From the NCBI GenBank assembly GCA_023091665.1, contig JALJCQ010000011.1, forward strand, positions 248,001 through 312,000: a stretch of DNA of 64,000 nt, read 5' to 3'. Position numbers and translations under genes: made by a program. This document shows positions 1 through 9,435 of this stretch, one piece after another. The stretch's first letter is position 1, and each line of letters starts with the position of its first letter. The notes under the pieces are model-generated. The model was not told the DNA's origin. It made no database searches and saw only the letters and a list, made by a program, of their open reading frames with translations. This DNA comes from Pythium myriotylum (Eukaryota; Oomycota; Peronosporomycetes; Pythiales; Pythiaceae).

Positions 1-2
1 TC

Positions 3-1231
3 GCGGCGCTCGGCGGCGGATCCACGCTCATCGCCAACGTCGTCGCCGCCTACTTCCTCAACAAGGAGGCGCTCTATCTGGTGCGTCGCGCGTCGTGAGA
101 AACTGTCCATGGGGTTTCCTGGTGCTGACCGATGCGGACGACGAACAGACCGATGTGGGCGGCATTCTCTTCGTGATCATCGGCGTCGTGCTGGTCGCGT
201 TCATCGCCGAGCCGAATACGCAGTATCCTCTGCCGGAACTCGAGGCTCGATTCGCGCGACAAGGTTTGGTTCGCTGTCCTTTGTGCAGTGACGACGTAAG
301 ACTGAACGCTTGTGACTTCCTAGAGTTTGTGGCGTACATCGTCATCCTCGGCGTCTTGATCGTCAGCATGCTTGCCACGATCAAAGGATCCGTAGCGCAC
401 CGCTTGAAGAACCAAATGCAGTCGTCCAAGCGCAAGCAGAAGCAGGTGATCAAGCAGCTCGAGCAGCGCATCGAGCGCATTGAAAGCCGACTGGGCATCA
501 TGGAAGATCGCTACCACCACCACTTCCAGCAGAACCAGCAAAACACGCGATTGGACTCGCAACTGACGGGGTTTGCGCGAGGAGACGGGAGTTCCTCACC
601 CATGCCTCACGGAAAATCCGGACGCCATTCTGAGAACCACCCCATCGGGGAACTTCTTGAAGGCGTCACTTCGCCGGCTCGTGTTCCATTTTACTACGCA
701 ATCTGCTCGGGCATGATCGGATCAATGACGGTACTCTTGGCAAAGTGCTCGGCAGAACTGATTAGGCGCTCCATCGAGGGTGATAACCAGTTCCACTACC
801 CGCTCACGTATGTATTTATCGGCGGCATGTTCGTTTTCATCGTGATCCAGACACATTTCCTGAACATGGCGACTTCTCTCGGCGACATCATGACAGTGTT
901 CCCAATCTTCCAGGCGTGCTGGATCTCGTTCAGTGTCATCGGCGGTGCTGTGTTCTACAACAACGAAGACTCGTTCTCGCCGAAGAAGTGGGCTGGGTAC
1001 CCACTTGCATTGCTCAGTATCGCCATCGGTGTGCTTCTTCTCGTACAACACACATCCACCCCTTTGCCGTCAACCTCGATCTCAGCGCAGAAGAAATCCA
1101 AGACCAGTAAGAGCAAGGAGTACGGACTCGCGGACGATGACGTGCGCCTTATTTCGGATGCATCGATGCGTTCACCATTGTTGGAGGATCAAGAGGTTGA
1201 TGAAGGTGGTTATCTCCAGCTTGATGCGTGA
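3..1231 (+). CDS. NIPA-type magnesium transporter, 5' end outside the window
   Basis: Partial multipass membrane protein of the NIPA family (DUF803, drug/metabolite transporter fold), expected to move Mg2+ across plasma or endosomal membranes. I read three exons: 3-80, 149-263 and 324-1231. The introns are 81-148 (GTGCGT...CAG with a CTGAC branch site) and 264-323 (GTTTGG...TAG, 60 nt and therefore frame-neutral). The spliced product has hydrophobic segments beginning near ANVVAAYFLNKEAL and GILFVIIGVVLVAFIAEP, then FVAYIVILGVLIVSML, a charged cytosolic loop rich in Lys/Arg/Gln with a His cluster, and four more membrane segments (FYYAICSGMIGSMTVLLAK through YPLALLSIAIGVLLLV). The hydrophilic tail ends at TGA 1229-1231. 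NIPA assignment rests on the GMIGSMTVLLAK and QTHFLNMA regions. The converging neighbour ends 70 bp away. Confidence 0.75.
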   Translation, partial: GARRRIHAHRQRRRRLLPQQGGALSGASRVVRNCPWGFLVLTDADDEQTDVGGILFVIIGVVLVAFIAEPNTQYPLPELEARFARQGLVRCPLCSDDVRLNACDFLEFVAYIVILGVLIVSMLATIKGSVAHRLKNQMQSSKRKQKQVIKQLEQRIERIESRLGIMEDRYHHHFQQNQQNTRLDSQLTGFARGDGSSSPMPHGKSGRHSENHPIGELLEGVTSPARVPFYYAICSGMIGSMTVLLAKCSAELIRRSIEGDNQFHYPLTYVFIGGMFVFIVIQTHFLNMATSLGDIMTVFPIFQACWISFSVIGGAVFYNNEDSFSPKKWAGYPLALLSIAIGVLLLVQHTSTPLPSTSISAQKKSKTSKSKEYGLADDDVRLISDASMRSPLLEDQEVDEGGYLQLDA

Positions 1232-1300
1232 CGAAAAGAATTGTTAAAGGATTAGGTCTTGCGATAAATTCCGACTACCTAGATGAAACTTGTCACTAGC

Positions 1301-3757
1301 CTATTCGTCATCTTCATCGTCCACGACGATATCGGGGAACTCGTCGTCGCCGTCATCCTCATCATCGTTCGAAACATTGGCCGCGGCGCTGCCATTTTGT
1401 TTCGCAGACTCCGTTGGAGAGTCACTCTTGTCGGAGGCTGCGTCTTCCTCGACAGCTCCAGGCACCGGACGTTCATCGTCATAGTCCTCCTCTTCCTCTT
1501 CTTCTTCTTGTTCTGCATGGCCATCAGCTCTCGCATCTTCTTCCACGACCGAAGCCTCGACCATCGGCTCATCTTCGACTTCTACTCCCTCTTCGTCGTC
1601 AGGCTTGATACGCTTGCTGGTAGGAGCTTCGGATACGTCATTATTGTCTTCATGCTCAGCAGATGGATGAACTTCGACGTCGCGATCCCAGTCCAAGTTA
1701 CCGCGGACTGCTGCGGCCGCAGGGACGGTTGTTCGATTGTGGTTGCGTCCAACGCCATTGCTGTTTACGCCGGGCGCTGGGGCTGCGAGAGCTTTGATCG
1801 CGTTGTCGAAGTTGAGAGAAAGAGGAGGACCACGAGGGTGCACGAGAGCCTCCCCTACGTTAAGCGCAACGAGCTGCAAAAGTGAAGATGGGCAGCGTGG
1901 AGACGACCAATAGTCGACACTCTTGACAAGGCTAGTGGCATGAGAACCGTTCGTGTCCGGGGTAATCGTGTTTGCCAGCAGCATCATCGCCACACTGTCA
2001 ATGCCGCCGCCTGGAGTCGGAGTTACACTAGATGCACGACGCTTGGATTGCTGCGCAATTGCGAGCAGAGAGACTTCATTCACGTATGACCGAATGTCTG
2101 CCGACAAGAGTGTACCGTAGACAGCCACGCAAGTGGCGATTGCGGACAACGCAGCGTCGACGTTGTGGACAAGGACGCGCTGGTTATGAGTAGAGATGAA
2201 TAGCGCCCCACTCGCAGACGAGTCCGCAGCAAGCTGGGAGAGGTCTCCAATTTGACGCTTGCGTTTCTTACCCTTGCCACTCTTGCCCTTTCCGTCATTG
2301 GCGACAGTCTTCGCGTCTTCAGCTTCATTCTTCTTGTTCTTGTCGTCGTCAAGTAGATCTTGCTTGCATTGAGCCACGATGTGTTCCAACAGCGGTTGGC
2401 CAATTTTCTCGAGGGTACTGGCACCGAGAACTCGCACGCAAACAGCAACCGAGTCGAACAAATCAGAGTGAGAGTTTGCATGGAAGTTCTCCGATGCGAG
2501 GACGAGCACTTTGGCGATCTTGCTAGCGTGGCGTAGCGCGCAGATACCAGCTCGGGCTACAACAGCATTGAGGCAGCGCAGCCCCTGAGCGTGGATCTGA
2601 GGAAGTGCACCATACACGACACTAGTCGGCAGCCGGAAGCCATCCTCCGATAGAGCGCTCTGTTTTCCGACTTCATGGGCGCGCACCGTCACAATACGCC
2701 GAGTGAGCGCGACGACGTCGTTGATCACAAGCTGGACTTCACGTTCCGAGACCGACCGGTTCTTGAGGCTCTCCTCGAGCACGAGCACGACAACATTGAG
2801 ACGCTGAAGAAGCGCTTCAATACGCTGGTACACCTCCAGGGTCTCTAGGTCTGTGGCAGCGTTTGAGCCGCCATTCTCCCGAAGCCACACCTTCAAGCCC
2901 GTCGGCTGCTGTGCACTGACTGCGCGTTTGCCCCCGACTGGGTCGACAAGCTGGTGCGCTATTTCGACGGCCTTATCAACGATCTGCTTCCAGAGCTGCG
3001 GAGACTTGTCCGAGGCGCTCGCGATGTTGCCCAGACAGCGAGCCGCCGCGAGTGCGGCATCGGCATCGCCGGCAATCGCTGTGTTGTACAACGCCAACGC
3101 CGCCACTGCGGCCTCAAGCTTATTCAGCGAGCTGCGGACCGCGCTTGGCGAGACCTCGAGCAGCTCGTTGAACACACCGATGACGCTGTTGAACATGGCA
3201 ACTTCCTCCTTGGTCAGCGGCTCGGCCTTGGCCACGAGATCGTTGAGCACCGAGATGTTGGCAGGCAGCAGCTTGGCGATCCACTCGTGGAGATCACGAC
3301 GCACTTCGGGCGCGTAGAGTTCGCCATGATGCACGAGCACGCGCGCGACGTCGCTCGCACTGGCAACGACGCGCGGCGCGTCCTTGATGTACTTGACCAT
3401 CTTGAGGATGCGGTCCGTGAGCTTGGGCAGGATCGCCTCCAGAGCCTCGAGCGAGCACTGCTCGACCACGACGAGCAGCAGCTCGAAGGCGCCGGCCTTG
3501 ACGGCCTTGTCCACATTGTGCGCCGTGTCGATGAGCTCGAAGAGCCGCGTCTGGAGCTTGTCGTAGCCCTTTCCGTCGGCCACAAAGTCGAAGACGTTGT
3601 GCTGCGAGAGCAGCGCGCGCAGCTGCGGCAGTTGCGCGACGAACGCGCGCTGCGCCGCGGCGTCCGAGACCAAGTTGTCCGGGAACGCGAGCGCCAGCAC
3701 GGACGAGAGCAGGTTGCGCGCGAGCGTCGCGTGCGCCGCCGCGACGTGGGCTGCCAT
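1301..3757 (-). CDS. RIX1/PELP1-like pre-rRNA processing protein
   Basis: Single-exon gene for 818 residues, starting at ATG 3757 (context CAAGATGG; the frame is open further upstream but this ATG starts the conserved part). The first 450 residues are helical, HEAT-like (AFELLLVVVEQCSLEALEAI, LTDRILKMVKYI). A basic nuclear-localisation patch KGKKRKR lies near residue 490. The last 150 residues are very acidic (EEEEEEEED, DDEDDGDDEFPDIVVDDEDDE). This layout of an N-terminal helical RIX1 domain plus a long acidic tail ending in FPDIV fits the RIX1/PELP1 family, which acts in nucleolar 60S subunit maturation. The assignment is by architecture and short motifs only; another nuclear HEAT-repeat protein remains possible. 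The promoter is shared with nothing: the next gene upstream runs in the same direction, 128 bp away. Confidence 0.5.
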   Translation of the reverse strand: MAAHVAAAHATLARNLLSSVLALAFPDNLVSDAAAQRAFVAQLPQLRALLSQHNVFDFVADGKGYDKLQTRLFELIDTAHNVDKAVKAGAFELLLVVVEQCSLEALEAILPKLTDRILKMVKYIKDAPRVVASASDVARVLVHHGELYAPEVRRDLHEWIAKLLPANISVLNDLVAKAEPLTKEEVAMFNSVIGVFNELLEVSPSAVRSSLNKLEAAVAALALYNTAIAGDADAALAAARCLGNIASASDKSPQLWKQIVDKAVEIAHQLVDPVGGKRAVSAQQPTGLKVWLRENGGSNAATDLETLEVYQRIEALLQRLNVVVLVLEESLKNRSVSEREVQLVINDVVALTRRIVTVRAHEVGKQSALSEDGFRLPTSVVYGALPQIHAQGLRCLNAVVARAGICALRHASKIAKVLVLASENFHANSHSDLFDSVAVCVRVLGASTLEKIGQPLLEHIVAQCKQDLLDDDKNKKNEAEDAKTVANDGKGKSGKGKKRKRQIGDLSQLAADSSASGALFISTHNQRVLVHNVDAALSAIATCVAVYGTLLSADIRSYVNEVSLLAIAQQSKRRASSVTPTPGGGIDSVAMMLLANTITPDTNGSHATSLVKSVDYWSSPRCPSSLLQLVALNVGEALVHPRGPPLSLNFDNAIKALAAPAPGVNSNGVGRNHNRTTVPAAAAVRGNLDWDRDVEVHPSAEHEDNNDVSEAPTSKRIKPDDEEGVEVEDEPMVEASVVEEDARADGHAEQEEEEEEEDYDDERPVPGAVEEDAASDKSDSPTESAKQNGSAAANVSNDDEDDGDDEFPDIVVDDEDDE

Positions 3758-3884
3758 CTTGGTGTCGCTTGGAGGTCTGACGGCAAGTTGGTTGGCGTCG
3801 AGGGAGAACCCAATTTCGACCAATCGTGGTGGATTGTAAAGCTTAATGTTGTGGGTTTTGACCAATAGAAATATAGATTCACTC

Positions 3885-4859
3885 TCAATGCTGGATCTGC
3901 TCGAGGAGACCTTGGCGGATGAGCTGCTCGACGTCGACGCGGCGCAGGAAGTGCGTCGAGTTGACCTCGAGGTTCACGAGTCCGTTCTCCGTCATGATCT
4001 CTCCGCAGCCCTGGAGCACGCGGACTTCGACGTAGAGGTCCTTGGGCGGCTTGGCGTCCTGGGAGCAGAGCCAATAGAGAATCCTGTGAGGCTCGACGTC
4101 CAACCACAAGATCTCAGCAAACTAATAAGCTAGCGACACGTACAGCGGTCAAGTCGATCTCAAAGTCGGCCATGTAGTCGGTCAGGAGCTGGTCGTACGA
4201 GTGGAAGAACTGGATCTCGCGCGGGTTCAGGCTACAGAGCGTTCCGGCAACAAAGACGCTGTCAGCACGACGTCATCCCGAACACGTGAGCCGGTGGCAG
4301 CTGGCATGTGGAGGAGACGTACTTGGGCGCGAGGTTCGGTGGGATGATGGTGCCTGTCTCCCATCGCAGGTTCTTCACTTTCTCCGCACGTTCGTATCTA
4401 ACAGTGTCCATGGAATCATTTCAGCACGTGGAGACAGACGTTCCAACGGCAACACTACTCACAAGTAGGCGAGCACGCATCGCTTGTTGCGCAGGAGGCA
4501 CTGGTGGTTGACGATGAGCCCACAGTGCACCGACTGGTGTTGGTCGATGTCGTCGCCGAAGGTTCTGCACCAAGCGAGCAGTTGCTCGTCCATTAGCTCA
4601 CGCGCCCATGGAAATGCCAACCAGAAGAGCGCGCATCTCCACGAACGCACCGCAGTTTGTCCGAGATCTGGTCGTGGAGCACGCCGACTTCCTCGACGAC
4701 TTGGCGCACGAGCTCTTCCTGCGCCACCACGACGACCGTGAGTTCTAATGCGCCAATTCACTCGGACGAAGCTCCGTCAGTACGCACGTTGTACGGCGAG
4801 AGCCAGTCGCTCCGCTGGAGCTCGCGGACCAGCTCCCGGCCCTTGGCACAGAGCGCCAT
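3885..4859 (-). CDS. PSF1: GINS complex subunit PSF1 (six exons)
   Basis: Subunit of the GINS tetramer, part of the CMG replicative helicase in the nucleus. The six exons read from the ATG are 4859-4788, 4718-4651, 4564-4463, 4397-4323, 4231-4144 and 4058-3885. The five introns are 65-91 nt with GTGCGT, GTGAGT or GTACGT donors and CAG or TAG acceptors. Phases agree throughout and give 192 residues, close to the usual 195 or so for PSF1. Family landmarks are an N-terminal ALCAKGRELVRELQR helix, HCGLIVNHQCLLRNKRCVLAYLYERAEK (the RNKRC-AYLY core), and a C-terminal B-domain from AKPPKDLYVEVRVL to HFLRRVDVEQLIRQGLLEQI. The last segment is nearly diagnostic for PSF1. No disruption is seen. Confidence 0.93.
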
Positions 4860-5708
4860 GGGGGGTTCTCAGAGCTCTTGAAGAGATGGATCTCCCGCCA
4901 AAACCGGACAACGACAGCGTAGGTGCGCCTTAAGTTCGCAGGATGTGCAATCGCACTTAGTGCGGATGGGTTTTCTGCTCGCAGCCACATGGCAAGAAGC
5001 CAGACCCTTCTCGCTGACACCTCCTGGCCAGCTTGTAAAATGCAGAAGGCGTGGTGGCTGGCGAGCGAGCGACTGTGTAAAGTAACCGGGAAAGAAAACA
5101 ACCAAATAAACAAAACAAAAAAAATAAAATGCGCCGCCGCGGAAAGAAATCGGGTTTTCTTCGGCTGCTGGTTGAAACCCGATCTAGGGTCCGAGGTCTA
5201 TCCACCCGAAAGAGACTCGTACGGTACGTGGTGCACACGTCGGCCGATCTGCCGCACGCCTCTTTCGTGGGGCGGGTCGTCGACGGAGCGGAAAACTGTG
5301 GGAGCGGTCGTCCGGTCGTCCACGGAAAAGAAAGACATCTCCAGTCTGAGATTTGGCTGCCGTCAACTGGACTGAAGTTCGGGCGCTGTTTAGGGCTAGG
5401 GCTGGTCGAGGAAGCCGCAAGCGGGTAGGGGAGGCGGCCCCCCACTCGAGTCCGCTGAACAGCAGGTTCACGGAGTGCCCCTCGCGGACGGGCCAGCTGG
5501 CCGGTTGACTCGGGAACCAGACCCGCGGCGGGTCCTGGTGTGGGCGTCTGTTTAGGATGTTTTACCTCATTTGGAGCTTGAACTAGGCCGCCTACTCTCC
5601 CTTCCTCCTCCCTTCCTCGCGCTCTCTAGCGTGAGTGCTCACTCCATCAGTCGACACCGGCGTCCTTGCCTCGGCGGGCGTCATCGCGCAGAGCACCACG
5701 CAACGAGC
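4860..5708. promoter_or_regulatory. Divergent intergenic region between PSF1 and the PH-DEP-FYVE gene
   Basis: 849 bp that must hold both promoters and 5' UTRs. An A-rich stretch lies at 5085-5131. A pyrimidine-rich run near 5590-5625 precedes the ATG at 5709. TTTACCTCATTTGGAG near 5560 loosely resembles the oomycete initiator (TCATTY core). The small open frames here carry no recognisable domain and I do not call them genes. Confidence 0.4.
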
Positions 5709-8144
5709 ATGCCGACGGGCGCCATGAAGGCCCCCGAGAAGCTGCAGCACCTCTCGGGCATGCTCGAGGTCAAGTTCAAGGGCGGCGCCTTCTCCACGTG
5801 GTCGGACGTCTTCGTGCGCCTCGAGGGCCGCTGGATGGTCATGTACAAGCGCGAGCGCGACGCCACGCGCCTCGCGGCCATCGAGCTCGGCCCGGGCGTC
5901 GAGGTCACCGACATCAACGACCTCGAGATCTCGCAGAAGTTCCCGCGGCGCTTCGACGTGCACTGCAACGGCGGCCTGCTGCCGGCCACCGAGTACATCT
6001 TCCGCACCAAGTCGCGCAAGGACCGCGACCTCTGGGTCCACTCGATCGCCACCAACACGCACATCCTCGACACGGTGGGCATGGACCCCATGTTCGGCGT
6101 CTCCGACCTCACGCCCGTCGTCGCGCGCCTCAAAGACGCGCTCACGCTCACGCCCATCCGCATCCGCAGCCAGCTCGCCGTGCGCTGCGCCACGGGCGAA
6201 GAGATCGTCGCCTTCCTCGTCGCCGAGGAGCTCGCCAAGGACCGCTCGCACGCCAACCTCATCGGCCGGCGCCTGCTCTCCATGAACGTCATCCACCACG
6301 TCGTCTGGGAAAAAGACTTTCTCGACTCGCCCGACCACTACACCATCTCGGACCTCGACGACGAGAGCAACTACGTCGTCGAGCACTTCCAAAAGTACAT
6401 GGACTCGCGGCGCTTCTGGAAGTACTTTGACGACGACTCGGAGACCGGCAGCGGCCGCCTCGCGCACAGCACGGCCAGCTCGGGCGGCTCGACCCACCGC
6501 GTCTCCACCGCCACGCTCGCGAGCCAGGAGACCAAGGTCACGTCCTCGGCCTCGACCTCGTCCGTGCAGCCGCCCGGACCGCCCATCGTCCACGACAAGA
6601 AGGCCAAGAAGTGCTCGGTCTGCGGCAAGTCGTTCAACCCGCTGCGCCGCCGGTACTTCTGCCGACAGTGCACGGCCGTCGTGTGCTCGCACTGCAGCAT
6701 GTCGCGCAAGGACGGCACGCCCGCCATCTCCATCTCGAGCAGCGACGACACGGCGAACGCGCGCATCTGCGTGAGCTGCAAGCTCAGCTCCACGAGCCAC
6801 GGCCACGACGACTTCTACGACCGAATCTTCTCGGCGCCGCCGCCCACGGGCAGCTCCAGCGATCTCACGGCGAGTGGCCGCGGCAGCTCGTTCTCGCACG
6901 CGTCGGGCAGCGGCTCCATGAACTCGATCAAGTCGCCCATGGAGAAACGCGCCGCGAGCGCGTCCAACCTGCACGCGCACCAGTCCCAGCAGCCGCAGCC
7001 GCCGCAGCAGCAGCACCAGTCGTTCGGGAACGGCGGCGGCCAGCAGCGCCGCAAGTCGAGCACGGCGTCTACCTCGCGTCGCGGATCGTTCTCGAATAGC
7101 AACATCTCCGGCCCGACGGATTGCCATCTGTGCAACAACGAGGCCTGCGCGCCGCTGCAGGACTTCTACGAGGTGCCGTACCCAGTGACCCAGGACCACC
7201 TGAGCCCTGCGGACCGCGACATCTATCTGGCTGCTCTGGAGCTTGAGGACGAGTTCGAGCGTCTGCGATCTGTGCGCGTGCTGGAGCGAGCGCTCGAGAC
7301 CACCAACCTCAAGCAAACTATTTCCAACATGTGCTCGATGGCCTCGATCGCGACGTCGTGCCCCATCGTGCTTGTCGGGCTGCTGGAAAGCGACGAATAC
7401 TTGATTTGCGGCCATTATGGCATCTCGTCTTCCCTCGCGGGTGTTGTAGGTCGAGAGCTCGCGCTTGCGTCGCACACGTGTCGGAACGGATCACCTCTTG
7501 TCTGCAGCGACCTGAATCGCGACATTCGTTTCGCTGGCAACGCGTGGCGACGTGACGCTCTCCGCGCGTGGTTCTACGCGGGCATCCCGTTGCAATTGTC
7601 GAACGGCCACATTGTTGGAGCTATCGAGGTCTTTGACACCACGTCTCGTTTTGCCTGCATGGATGTGCTCGCGCAGATGCAGACTATCGTGAAGGGTGTC
7701 TTGCGGAAGTTTGAAGAGATCGTCGCGAACGCGCCTCCTGAGGAGGAATATCTGCCCCCCAGCGAACCGACTGAGTACGAAGTCGTGGAGATGCAGCCTT
7801 CTCGTAGTCTGCCCCAGGCTCCAGCTCCTGTTCCAGCGCCAGCGCCACCTCCAGCTCCAGTACCGGCCCCCACGCCTGCTCCTGCCGCTGCTGCTCCGAC
7901 GGCGGCGGCTGGCACTGGTGCCGCCGGAGATGTGATGTCCCAGAACGAGATGGAGATGCGGCTCATGGAGCTTCTGAGCCAGACCACGACGACGCAGGAG
8001 CAGCTGCGAAACCAGCAGGGCCAAATGTTCACGGCCATCAGCTCCCACTCGAAGCAGATCAGCGAGCTCGCGAAGCAGCTCGAACGAATGGAGAACACGC
8101 TCACGTCCAAACTCGAGGGCAAGGAGCTGTCTTCCAATTCGTAG
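5709..8144 (+). CDS. PH-DEP-FYVE-GAF multidomain signalling protein
   Basis: Single-exon gene, 811 residues from ATG 5709. The frame is open for 46 codons upstream, but the PH domain starts right after this ATG. Order of parts: PH domain at about 12-120 (LSGMLEVKFKGGAFSTWSDVFVRL ... KDRDLWVHSI); DEP domain at about 125-225 (GEEIVAFLV, LGRRLL-type core, DHYTISD); Ser/Thr-rich linker; FYVE zinc finger at about 300-355 (CSVCGKSFNPLRRRYFCRQC, CSHCSMSRKD, ICVSC, with an RRRYFCRQC basic pocket); Gln/Ser-rich linker; GAF-like domain at about 500-670 (a degenerate CxxC precedes it); a Pro-Ala repeat near 695-730; and a C-terminal coiled coil. It probably reads phosphoinositides on endosomal membranes. 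Such combinations are typical of oomycetes; the partner is unknown. Confidence 0.85.
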   Translation: MPTGAMKAPEKLQHLSGMLEVKFKGGAFSTWSDVFVRLEGRWMVMYKRERDATRLAAIELGPGVEVTDINDLEISQKFPRRFDVHCNGGLLPATEYIFRTKSRKDRDLWVHSIATNTHILDTVGMDPMFGVSDLTPVVARLKDALTLTPIRIRSQLAVRCATGEEIVAFLVAEELAKDRSHANLIGRRLLSMNVIHHVVWEKDFLDSPDHYTISDLDDESNYVVEHFQKYMDSRRFWKYFDDDSETGSGRLAHSTASSGGSTHRVSTATLASQETKVTSSASTSSVQPPGPPIVHDKKAKKCSVCGKSFNPLRRRYFCRQCTAVVCSHCSMSRKDGTPAISISSSDDTANARICVSCKLSSTSHGHDDFYDRIFSAPPPTGSSSDLTASGRGSSFSHASGSGSMNSIKSPMEKRAASASNLHAHQSQQPQPPQQQHQSFGNGGGQQRRKSSTASTSRRGSFSNSNISGPTDCHLCNNEACAPLQDFYEVPYPVTQDHLSPADRDIYLAALELEDEFERLRSVRVLERALETTNLKQTISNMCSMASIATSCPIVLVGLLESDEYLICGHYGISSSLAGVVGRELALASHTCRNGSPLVCSDLNRDIRFAGNAWRRDALRAWFYAGIPLQLSNGHIVGAIEVFDTTSRFACMDVLAQMQTIVKGVLRKFEEIVANAPPEEEYLPPSEPTEYEVVEMQPSRSLPQAPAPVPAPAPPPAPVPAPTPAPAAAAPTAAAGTGAAGDVMSQNEMEMRLMELLSQTTTTQEQLRNQQGQMFTAISSHSKQISELAKQLERMENTLTSKLEGKELSSNS

Positions 8145-8297
8145 GAGGTACGTTCAACACCATTAGAGAGAATCGGAGACCCATTTGATGACGTGTGGCT
8201 GCGTCTTGTGTGGACTTTGAATGGAATAGGATAGGTAGAATTTGCGGAGTGGGCCACCGGTCAAATATGACACCGTTTGAACGAACCTATCATTCAG

Positions 8298-9230
8298 TTA
8301 TTTGGCCACAAGTAAAATCATGTCTCGCGAGCGGTTCTTCACCCATGGCGGGCGGAAGATAAAGTACAGACCGCCATCGCCTGGCTTGGCGTTCCAGTCT
8401 TCGGCGACTTTCTGGAGCTTGTACTTGGCAGCTACGCGGTGGGACTTGACGAAGACGTTCATGTATGCGATGAATCCCGTCTCGACGCAGTCAAGCGTGG
8501 CCTCGCTGAAGCGAACCGCAAGGTTCTCGTCCTCGGTGACTGAGATTGAGAACTCGGCCTCGGGCCAGTCCTGGGCCAGCACCTCATGGAGCTCTTTCAT
8601 GAGGTCAGGGAGCACGAGCTTGGTGATGGCGTCCACGGGCGGGCGGTACCCGCTCGGCACGAACGCGCCGTGGAGAATCTTCTTGTCTTCCAGCCATTTC
8701 GCGTGCCGCAGCTCGTCGCGAACGTCCGGATACGGCTCGTGCAAGTGCGGGTACGTCATGAACTGTGGGTCGCTGCCGAAGGCGTCCTCGTACTTGAGCC
8801 GCTTCGGGTCGCTCGTGGACACGAAGTCGGTTCCGCTGATCGCTTGCCGCTTGGCCTCGCTCTCGAGTCGCTCCATCTGCGCGAGCTCGTCCGCGAGGCT
8901 GAAGCGCGAGGGCGTGTACTCGAACTGGTTGAAGAGGCCGTTCTTGGTCACGATCTTGGGCGTGGCCTTGGTCTCCAGCAGTCGGTTCTCGTCCATTTGC
9001 TCGAAGCGAGCCTGGTTCACGGCGTTGGCGGCGAGCTTGGCCGGCAACTTGTGCAGCGAGGCGAAGTTGTTGGTCGTGAATGCGCTGCGGATCTGGTCGG
9101 CCTCGGCGTTGGCGTACTCCGGCAGCAGCGACGTGAAGTTGGGGCGCATGTAGTGCGGGATCTCGCGAGGACTGAGTGTCTCGTCGTTGAAGGCATCTCC
9201 AGCCAACGAGACATCGTCGTTGTTGTCCAT
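8298..9230 (-). CDS. Conserved-looking hypothetical protein, 310 aa
   Basis: Single-exon gene from ATG 9230 (starts MDNNDDVSL). The open frame continues upstream, but that part reads like untranslated DNA. No signal peptide or membrane span. The sequence is moderately acidic, with charged helices (SLADELAQMERLESEAKRQA), a His/Tyr-rich stretch (QFMTYPHLHEPYPDVRDELRHAKW) and an ordered C-terminal domain of alternating strands and helices (FSISVTEDENLAVRFSEATLDCVETGFIAYMNVFVKSHRVAAKYKL ... GGLYFIFRPPW). I do not recognise the family. It ends 153 bp from the convergent PH-DEP-FYVE gene and starts about 200 bp from the end of the prolyl-hydroxylase gene. Confidence 0.6.
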   Translation of the reverse strand: MDNNDDVSLAGDAFNDETLSPREIPHYMRPNFTSLLPEYANAEADQIRSAFTTNNFASLHKLPAKLAANAVNQARFEQMDENRLLETKATPKIVTKNGLFNQFEYTPSRFSLADELAQMERLESEAKRQAISGTDFVSTSDPKRLKYEDAFGSDPQFMTYPHLHEPYPDVRDELRHAKWLEDKKILHGAFVPSGYRPPVDAITKLVLPDLMKELHEVLAQDWPEAEFSISVTEDENLAVRFSEATLDCVETGFIAYMNVFVKSHRVAAKYKLQKVAEDWNAKPGDGGLYFIFRPPWVKNRSRDMILLVAK

Positions 9231-9435
9231 GGCAATCGCCTCTGAGGTTGGGAAGTGACAGAATGGAAGGCGAAATATCGCCGCAACTATTAATACGATC
9301 GCGTGGCAAAGCAAGACTCCTCGTTGAGTATTGACAAGAATTGTAGTATCCATGAACGTCATATCCACACGCACACATCTCTTCTTGGGAGCCTCGGGCG
9401 CTTCCCTTGACGCCGGTGCTTCCCTCTCCTACCGC

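Noticed and set aside
4657..4881. Plus-strand frame inside PSF1 as a separate Ser/Thr-rich gene
   Set aside because: The minus-strand exons of PSF1 account for this stretch with correct splice phases.
5592..7475. A 627-codon minus-strand frame opposite the PH-DEP-FYVE gene
   Set aside because: Shadow of a GC-rich gene; the plus strand has PH, DEP and FYVE motifs in order.
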